Of a stretch of DNA of 15,725 nucleotides, positions 1-4,566 are shown in pieces. The first letter of the stretch is position 1, and every line of letters starts with the position of its first letter. The stretch covers positions 1-15,725 of the forward strand of contig CBDURC010000046.1 in assembly GCA_965369635.1 (NCBI GenBank), written 5' to 3'. Source of the DNA: UBA3071 sp965369635. GTDB taxonomy: Bacteria > Chloroflexota > Anaerolineae > UBA3071. A program made the translations under genes and the position numbers. The notes under the pieces are model-generated. The model saw nothing but the letters and a program-made list of their open reading frames with translations, was not told where the DNA came from and ran no database searches.

Positions 1-1
1 G

Positions 2-448
2 GAGCCAGCGGTTGAGCTGGGGCGCTACGCCCCGGATTTCACCTTGCCAGATATGAACGGCAAATCGGCGACGCTGAGCGACTGGCGGGGAAAGCTGGTG
101 CTGCTCAACTTCTGGGCCTCCTGGTGTGCGCCGTGCCGGCAGGAAATGCCGTTGTTGCAGGCGACGCACGAGGCTTATGCTGACGATGGCCTGGTCGTGC
201 TTTCCATCAACATGAAGGAGGAGGCACAGCGGGTGGAGGGCTTCGTCGAGGACCTGGGACTGGCCTTCACCGTGCTCCTGGACGAAGGGGCAGATGTGGC
301 TAAGCTGTACCGCGTGCGTGGCGCGCCGACGACCTACTTCATTGACCGCGACGGCGTTATTCGCCAGCGGCACGTAGGCCCGCTGACGACGGATATGTTA
401 GCCTCGATATTGAGTGGCGAGAGGGCCTATCCCCACCCATCCCCATAG
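2..448 (+). CDS. TlpA/ResA-type thioredoxin-fold protein, 5' truncated by window edge
   Basis: The frame is open from the first bases, so only the C-terminal 148 residues are seen and the true start lies upstream. The visible part is a complete thioredoxin-like domain of the AhpC-TSA/TlpA type: an APDFTLPD entry strand, the active site WCAPC (nt 122-136) with both redox cysteines, a later SINMKEE strand, and the cis-proline loop RGAPTTYF (around nt 319-342). Family members are exported or membrane-anchored disulfide oxidoreductases, often reducing apocytochrome c cysteines before heme attachment. The signal or anchor would be in the missing part. A multiheme cytochrome gene lies convergently next door, so a role in cytochrome c maturation is plausible, but this rests on context. 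The product ends with a short Pro/His tail (YPHPSP). A TTG at 44 is internal to the domain and is not the start. Confidence 0.93.
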   Translation, partial: EPAVELGRYAPDFTLPDMNGKSATLSDWRGKLVLLNFWASWCAPCRQEMPLLQATHEAYADDGLVVLSINMKEEAQRVEGFVEDLGLAFTVLLDEGADVAKLYRVRGAPTTYFIDRDGVIRQRHVGPLTTDMLASILSGERAYPHPSP

Positions 449-569
449 TCAAAGGGAGGCGGCGGTGTCAGATTGTGTCGCTCGTGGTGGTGTCAATGGA
501 TGCCGCGTCCGCCACCCTGCCGCTGGACGTGGCCGTCCAGTGGGAGCAAACACCTGTAGGTGGGTAATG

Positions 570-600
570 GAAGGGCCGCTCCAGATCGGAGTGGCCCTTC
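570..600. terminator. Hairpin between convergent genes (probable bidirectional terminator)
   Basis: A 13-bp stem (570-582 with 588-600; one G-U pair) closes a 5-base loop between the stops of the thioredoxin gene (448, +) and the cytochrome gene (625, -). There is no clear T run on either side, so intrinsic termination is inferred from position and stem strength. The rest of 449-624 holds no supportable gene; a 31-codon open stretch at 475-570 has no recognisable family. Confidence 0.55.
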
Positions 601-624
601 TGTGGTCCCCGTATCCATCGGAGT

Positions 625-1131
625 TCAGCGGGGGCTATGGCTCACGTCGTCGTGGCAGACCGCGCACTGCCTGCGATCCTCGTCTGAGAAGTAGAGGTGC
701 GAAGCGGGCAACGGCGGCATGGTGGCCGAGCTTGCTGATTGGTTGTAGTGGCACTCGTAGCAGCGACGCCAGTCGAACTCGCAGGTTGGTAGCGGCTCTT
801 TGTCGTTGCCACCGAGGTGAATGGGTATCATGCGTAACCCCTTCAGGCGGGCGCCGATCTCGCCAGCCAGGCCGGCATCCGCGTGACACTGGTGGCAGTT
901 GACGCTTTGGTGTGGCGAGCGCCGCCATCCTTCGTATGTGGGTACCATTCCGTGACAACGGGCGCAGAAGGATGGATCGGTGGTATACACGAAGGTGCTG
1001 CTTGCAGCGACGAGGAGCAGGGCCAGCAGCAGGAGGGCGACGACGATGAACCGCTTGGATGGTGATGACGTTCGGCCAAGTCCTCTTCTCCCTTTTCTCC
1101 CCTTTCTCAATGTTGAATGTTCGTCCTTCAT
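625..1131 (-). CDS. NapC/NirT-family membrane-anchored tetraheme cytochrome c
   Basis: The 168-residue product has one N-terminal membrane segment (about residues 28-50) followed by four CxxCH heme-binding motifs: CARCH (56-60), CHQCH (79-83), CYECH (124-128) and CAVCH (156-160). The spacing and the FCxxCHxMxPxYxxWRxSxH signature around the first heme fit the NapC/NirT/NrfH family. These proteins carry electrons from menaquinol to periplasmic or extracellular reductases. No partner reductase is in the window, so the acceptor is unknown. The ATG overlaps the valS stop (ATGA at 1128-1131) and I see no Shine-Dalgarno sequence before it, which suggests translational coupling to valS. The first 25 residues are very basic (RKGRKGRRGLGR) and come from a purine-rich stretch that resembles the local simple repeats. 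The four hemes could be served by the convergent thioredoxin-like protein during maturation. Confidence 0.9.
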   Translation of the reverse strand: MKDEHSTLRKGRKGRRGLGRTSSPSKRFIVVALLLLALLLVAASSTFVYTTDPSFCARCHGMVPTYEGWRRSPHQSVNCHQCHADAGLAGEIGARLKGLRMIPIHLGGNDKEPLPTCEFDWRRCYECHYNQSASSATMPPLPASHLYFSDEDRRQCAVCHDDVSHSPR

Positions 1132-3902
1132 CTTGTTATCAGGCTCTTCAGGCGGGCATCCAGCTTGATCTGCTGGGCTTGCAGTTCCGTTAGCTTGTCA
1201 CGCTCTCGCTGCACGACCTGCGCCGGCGCTTTGCTCGTGAAACCGGAATTGGCCAGCAGGCTCTCAGTTCGAGCGATCCGCTGTTCTGTTTGTTCCAGCT
1301 CTTTGCTTAGGCGGGCCCTTTCTGCCTTCAGATCGACCATGCCGGCCAGCGGCAGATGCACCGTCACGCCGCCGACCACCAGCGTCATCGCCTGTTCGGG
1401 CGCTTCTATGGCCTCGGCGATCTGGAGTTGCGCCCCGTCCAGCTTGGCCAGGGAGGAGAGGGTCATCTGCTGCTGTGACAGGAGATGCGTGTGTTTCCCG
1501 GCGCCGAACAGCCCGGCGATGCGTCTGCTGGGCCGAACGTCATGTTCCGCCCGCACATTACGAATGGCCCGCACCAGGTCCATGATCAGCCCCATCTGCA
1601 CTTCCGCCTCACTGTCCGCTATTCCCGCCTCTTCAGGCCAGCAAGCCACCATCAGCGCTTCAGGCTGGTACCCATCTCCTGCTCCTTGCTCCCTGCTCCC
1701 TGCTCCCCTCACCAGATTCTGCCATATCTCCTCGGTGACGAAGGGCATGAAGGGGTGCAGCAAGCGCAGCGTGCGCTCCAGCACGTAGACGAGCACCTGC
1801 TGCGCCGTGGCCTTGGCCTCGGCGTCGTCGCCATATAGCCGTAGCTTGGCGATCTCCAGGAACCAGTCGCAATACTCGCCCCACAGGAAATCGTGGATTT
1901 GCCGCCCCGCCTCCCCGAACTGGTAGTTCTCCAGCAGCCGGTTGATGTCGGCAGTGAGCTTGCTGAGGCGGCTGAGAATCCAACGATCAGCGAGTTCCAG
2001 GTTTGAGGGTTCAACCTGAAACCTGAAACCTTCGAACCTGAAACCATCACCCAGGTTGCTGATGACCAGCCTTGCCGCGTTCCAGATCTTGTTGGCGAAG
2101 TTGCGCGCCGCCTCGATACGCTTGGGGTTCAGCTTGCTGTCCTGTCCTGGGGTGGAACCGGTGAGCAGTGCGTAGCGCACAGCGTCGGCCCCGTATTCCT
2201 CGATGGCGAACAGGGGATCGTACTTGTGGGCGTCGGGCATGGACTTGTGGATTCTCTTTCCCTCCTCGTTGCGCACCAGACCGTGCAGGTAGACGACACG
2301 ATAGGGCACCTCATCCTCCAGCATGGCCAGCCCCAGCATGATTTCCCTCGCTACCCAGAAGAAGAGGATGTCATAGCCGGTCTCGCGCACGGCGTTGGGA
2401 TAGAAGCGACGCAGGTCTGCCGTATCGTCGGGCCAGCCCAGTGTGCTGAAGGGCCACAGGCCGGAGGAGAACCAGGTGTCCAGGATGTCCTCGTCCTGGT
2501 GGATATGGGTGCTGCCGCACTGTTGGCATTCCGTCGGATCCTCCAGCGCTGCCCACTGCGCCTCGCAATCGTCACAGTACCAGACGGGGATGCGGTGTCC
2601 CCACCACAGTTGGCGGCTGATGCACCAGTCGCGGATGTTTTCCAGCCAGTTGTAGTAGACTTTGGCGAACCGCGCGGGCACGATGCGGACGCGCCCATCG
2701 CGCACCGCCTGCAGCGCCGCGTCCGCCAGGGGCTGGATGCGCACGAACCACTGCGCCGAGAGCATGGGCTCCACGACCGTGTGGCAGCGCTGGCAGTGGC
2801 CCAGGGCGTGATCGTGTGGCTGTCGCTTGAGAAGTTGCCCGCTGGCTTCCAGATCGCGCAGCAGCGCCTTGCGGGCCTCGTACCGATCCAGGCCCGCGTA
2901 GGGCCCCGCCTCTTCGTTGAGCGTGGCGTCTCGGTTCATGATATTGATCATCGGCAGGTCGTGCCGCTTGCCCACCTCGTAGTCGCTGGGATCGTGCCCC
3001 GGCGTGACCTTCACCGCTCCGGTGCCGAAGGCTGGGTCCACGTACTCGTCGGCGATGATGGGGACGCGGCGACCCAGAGCGGGTAGGATGGCCGTGCGCC
3101 CGATCAGGTCTCTGTAGCGCTCGTCGTCGGGATGCACGGCCACGGCGGTATCCCCCAGGATCGTCTCCGGCCGCGTGGTGGCGACCTCAATGTGTCCGCC
3201 ACCCTCCAGGAAGTAGCGCACCGTCCACAGATTGCCCGTCGTGTCCTGGTATTCCACCTCCAGGTCTGACACGGCGGTCACGCAGTGAGGGCACCAGTTG
3301 ACGAACTCGCCGCGGTAGATCAGCCCCCGCTCGTACAGGCGCACGAAGGCGGTACGTACAGCGCGGCCTAGACCCTTATCCATGGTAAACCGCTCTCGCT
3401 CCCAGTCGCAGGAGGTGCCCAGCCGGCGATGCTGCTCGGTGATGATGCCGCCGTAGTGTTTCTTCCAGGCCCAGCCGAGCTTCATGAACCAATCCCGTCC
3501 CAGGTCCACACGGCTCAGCCCCTCACTTCCCTCGGGCAGAGGGAAGCCGATCTCTCGCAACAGGTTATCCAGCTTGCGCTGGGCTAGTCCGCGCTCGATC
3601 ACCGCGTGGGTGGCGATGCTGGCGTGGTCACTGCCCGGCAGCCACAGCGTGGGGTGACCCTTCATGCGGTGGTAGCGGATCATCAGGTCCTGCAGGCCAG
3701 CCGTTAGGGCGTGGCCGATGTGTAGCGCGCCCGTGATGTTGGGCGGCGGCATAGTGATGACGAACGATGCCCGGTTAGGATCGGCCAGGCCGCTTTCCAT
3801 TTGTTGCTCCGGTTTGAAATACCCCTGCGCCTCCCACCAGTCGTAGAGTCGCTGCTCGGTGCCGCGAGGGTCGTAAGTCTTGGGCATAGTGAATTCAGGC
3901 AT
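1128..3902 (-). CDS. valS: Valyl-tRNA synthetase
   Basis: This 924-residue class I synthetase charges tRNA-Val. The HIGH motif is at residues 61-64 within GALHIGHALT. The KMSKS loop is divergent, RIHKS at 550-554, keeping the second Lys and the Ser. Family-typical parts include NWCPHC with the following VSDLEVEY, the zinc-ribbon-like CDDC...CQQC before DEDILDTWFSSGLWPF, the editing domain, and a C-terminal tRNA-binding coiled coil (about the last 65 residues, rich in Glu, Arg and Leu). The ATG at 3902 has GGAG eight bases upstream; a second ATG five codons on is possible. The leader holds a T-box and a small ORF. The next gene, a tetraheme cytochrome, starts within the valS stop codon. Two heptamer arrays lie inside the coding sequence without breaking the frame, giving odd segments near residues 620-632 (FRFEGFRFQVEP) and 731-743 (GAGSREQGAGD), both in or near the anticodon-binding part. 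Confidence 0.97.
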   Translation of the reverse strand: MPEFTMPKTYDPRGTEQRLYDWWEAQGYFKPEQQMESGLADPNRASFVITMPPPNITGALHIGHALTAGLQDLMIRYHRMKGHPTLWLPGSDHASIATHAVIERGLAQRKLDNLLREIGFPLPEGSEGLSRVDLGRDWFMKLGWAWKKHYGGIITEQHRRLGTSCDWERERFTMDKGLGRAVRTAFVRLYERGLIYRGEFVNWCPHCVTAVSDLEVEYQDTTGNLWTVRYFLEGGGHIEVATTRPETILGDTAVAVHPDDERYRDLIGRTAILPALGRRVPIIADEYVDPAFGTGAVKVTPGHDPSDYEVGKRHDLPMINIMNRDATLNEEAGPYAGLDRYEARKALLRDLEASGQLLKRQPHDHALGHCQRCHTVVEPMLSAQWFVRIQPLADAALQAVRDGRVRIVPARFAKVYYNWLENIRDWCISRQLWWGHRIPVWYCDDCEAQWAALEDPTECQQCGSTHIHQDEDILDTWFSSGLWPFSTLGWPDDTADLRRFYPNAVRETGYDILFFWVAREIMLGLAMLEDEVPYRVVYLHGLVRNEEGKRIHKSMPDAHKYDPLFAIEEYGADAVRYALLTGSTPGQDSKLNPKRIEAARNFANKIWNAARLVISNLGDGFRFEGFRFQVEPSNLELADRWILSRLSKLTADINRLLENYQFGEAGRQIHDFLWGEYCDWFLEIAKLRLYGDDAEAKATAQQVLVYVLERTLRLLHPFMPFVTEEIWQNLVRGAGSREQGAGDGYQPEALMVACWPEEAGIADSEAEVQMGLIMDLVRAIRNVRAEHDVRPSRRIAGLFGAGKHTHLLSQQQMTLSSLAKLDGAQLQIAEAIEAPEQAMTLVVGGVTVHLPLAGMVDLKAERARLSKELEQTEQRIARTESLLANSGFTSKAPAQVVQRERDKLTELQAQQIKLDARLKSLITR
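1674..1708. repeat. Heptamer array inside valS (GCTCCCT units)
   Basis: Four clear seven-base units, GCTCCTT, GCTCCCT, GCTCCCT and GCTCCCC, run from 1681 to 1708, with a partial unit before them. On the coding strand the unit is AGGGAGC and is read in all three phases, giving the SREQGAG-type peptide of ValRS. The array lies in frame inside an otherwise normal synthetase. Confidence 0.85.
2013..2045. repeat. Heptamer array inside valS (AACCTGA units)
   Basis: Units AACCTGA at 2013-2019, 2020-2026 and 2035-2041, with partial AACC units after the second and third. The unit is the reverse complement of TCAGGTT, which forms the array just upstream of valS at 3922-3957, so one repeat family occupies both the leader and the coding region of the same gene. 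Confidence 0.85.
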
Positions 3903-3921
3903 GGTTTCTTCTCCGTCCTGT

Positions 3922-3957
3922 TCAGGTTTCAGGTTCTAATGTTTCAAGTTTCAGGTT
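3922..3957. repeat. Heptamer array before valS (TCAGGTT units)
   Basis: TCAGGTT occurs at 3922-3928, 3929-3935 and 3951-3957, with TCAAGTT at 3944-3950 and a degenerate eight-base unit between. It supplies the stop codon and final codons of the leader ORF on the minus strand and matches the array inside valS at 2013-2045. Confidence 0.85.
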
Positions 3958-4044
3958 GTTGGTCGTCAGGGGTGACGACCGTTCATATGCGCACGATGCT
4001 TGTACACTGACGTCAACCTCTACGTCGTCATCAACAATTGACAT
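3922..4044 (-). CDS. Small Val-rich ORF in the valS leader (possible leader peptide)
   Basis: This 40-codon ORF lies between the T-box terminator and valS. Its start is marked by an 11-base perfect anti-SD match (4049-4059), AAGGAGG ending eight bases before the ATG at 4044; an in-frame ATG at 4050 overlaps that signal. Residues 4-14 are VDDDVEVDVSV, with five Val codons (GTT, GTA, GTT, GTC, GTA). The stop TGA (3922-3924) is 19 bases before the valS ATG, and the last 11 or so codons come from a TCAGGTT heptamer array. An 8-bp hairpin falls at codons 22-28. I recognise no family. Clustered codons for the amino acid of the downstream synthetase suggest a ribosome-sensing leader peptide, but an unrelated small protein or a chance ORF cannot be excluded. 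The strong ribosome binding site is the best reason to think it is translated. Confidence 0.5.
   Translation of the reverse strand: MSIVDDDVEVDVSVQASCAYERSSPLTTNNLKLETLEPET
3961..3980 (-). promoter_or_regulatory. Perfect 8-bp hairpin within the valS leader ORF
   Basis: On the minus strand GGTCGTCA pairs with TGACGACC around a CCCC loop. The heptamer TGACGAC of its 3' arm also occurs at 4030-4024, directly before the cluster of Val codons, so the middle segment (3979-3973) has two possible partners. No T run follows, so this is not an intrinsic terminator. A regulatory role is inference. Confidence 0.45.
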
Positions 4045-4048
4045 GGCC

Positions 4049-4059
4049 ATCACCTCCTT
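4049..4059 (-). promoter_or_regulatory. Full-length Shine-Dalgarno sequence for the leader ORF
   Basis: The minus strand reads AAGGAGGTGAT, complementary to 11 bases of the usual 16S rRNA 3' tail and stronger than any other ribosome site in the window. It decides the start of the small ORF at 4044. Confidence 0.7.
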
Positions 4060-4094
4060 CTCCAATCTCTAACCTCCAGCCTCCAGCCCTCAAT
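4060..4094. repeat. Heptamer array in the valS leader (CTCCAGC units)
   Basis: Five consecutive seven-base units fill the array: CTCCAAT, CTCTAAC, CTCCAGC, CTCCAGC and CCTCAAT. It sits between the T-box terminator and the Shine-Dalgarno sequence of the leader ORF, so that ORF is bracketed by two arrays of different heptamer sequence. Confidence 0.8.
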
Positions 4095-4095
4095 G

Positions 4096-4130
4096 AAAAA
4101 AGCCCCTCTCGTCAAGGACGAAAGGAGCTT
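4096..4130 (-). terminator. T-box intrinsic terminator of valS
   Basis: A 14-bp stem including G-U pairs (4130-4117 with 4113-4100) closes a three-base loop and runs into six T on the minus strand (4101-4096). The conserved T-box sequence lies just upstream, so an alternative antiterminator can form. Confidence 0.9.
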
Positions 4131-4162
4131 CCCTCCGTGGTACCACCTCGCTTGGCGGATGG

Positions 4163-4183
4163 CCAATATCCAATACCCAATAC
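4163..4183. repeat. Heptamer array in a T-box linker hairpin
   Basis: Three units, CCAATAT, CCAATAC and CCAATAC, lie back to back. They sit in the loop of a 7-bp hairpin (4199-4193 with 4163-4157 on the minus strand; the last unit touches the stem) between stem I and the antiterminator, a place where extra length should be tolerated. Confidence 0.75.
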
Positions 4184-4410
4184 CCGAGTACTGCCATCCA
4201 CCCACTCTTCGCTGTAACGGGCTTACCCGAACTGGCCTACTGCAAGAGGCTGTTCACCACCTGCCATTAGCCAATTGACTTCCCGGCGACCTTCGGCGGT
4301 GCTCGCGTCGGAGGGGGCTCGCACCCGTTGACCCCCGTTCTCTGGCGACGGCGTTCCGCCTACTCCTCCGGTTCGCAGTCTGTAATGATGTTCAGTTGAA
4401 CGATGACACT

Positions 4411-4439
4411 AGTATAGCCCAAGACGGCCAGGCTGTCAA
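4411..4439 (-). promoter_or_regulatory. Sigma-70-type promoter for the valS unit
   Basis: On the minus strand TTGACA (4439-4434), a 17-base spacer and TATACT (4416-4411). Transcription would start near 4404, at the base of T-box stem I, giving a leader of about 500 bases. A small palindrome (TTGAG-TCT-CTCAA, 4447-4459) lies just upstream of the -35. Confidence 0.85.
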
Positions 4440-4501
4440 ATGCAGGTTGAGTCTCTCAATCCCTTTCTGCGGCATAGCAACATGTTCATGGAGAGGCGCT
4501 T

Positions 4502-4530
4502 TTGACATTTGCAGTGATTTCGCTTACAAT
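4502..4530 (+). promoter_or_regulatory. Sigma-70-type promoter for alaS
   Basis: TTGACA (4502-4507), a 17-base spacer and TACAAT (4525-4530). The predicted start near 4537 gives a leader of only about 30 bases with no room for a riboswitch. It diverges from the valS promoter; the two -35 boxes are about 62 bases apart. Confidence 0.85.
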
Positions 4531-4566
4531 CATCCCCACGTGAAACCGGAACTGAGGTGACAGTAC

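Larger units (their letters stand above)
4096..4404 (-). promoter_or_regulatory. T-box riboswitch with GUC (Val) specifier, controlling valS
   Basis: The conserved T-box core GGTGGTACCACGG is at about 4147-4135, with UGGU (4145-4142) able to pair the ACCA end of tRNA-Val. Stem I can be folded by eye: GACU with AGUC at the base, a GA-type kink-turn, CCGG with CCGG, then a specifier loop with AGUA on the 5' side and GAAG-GUC-G on the 3' side, closed by GGCGG with CCGCC. The specifier GUC (4290-4288) is a valine codon. Above it are the AGAGA bulge and a GGUGCGAG-type distal loop. The terminator follows at 4130-4096. Uncharged tRNA-Val should stabilise the antiterminator and switch on valS. Although it lies between valS and alaS, its strand and specifier assign it to valS. 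A heptamer array is inserted in one linker hairpin. Confidence 0.95.

Noticed and set aside
475..570. 31-codon open stretch starting GTG after the thioredoxin gene
   Set aside because: No convincing ribosome site in this frame and no recognisable family; its end overlaps the terminator hairpin.
414..902. 162-codon + strand frame across the cytochrome gene
   Set aside because: It lies antisense to four well-placed heme motifs and its residues show no pattern of a real protein.
4441..4501. Small palindromes (TTGAG-TCT-CTCAA at 4447-4459; AACATGTT near 4480) between the divergent promoters
   Set aside because: Too short to call operators without conserved copies elsewhere.
4040..4566. tRNA genes in the spacer between the synthetases
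   Set aside because: The structured region is explained by the T-box; no cloverleaf with TTCRANY arm and anticodon loop could be assembled.
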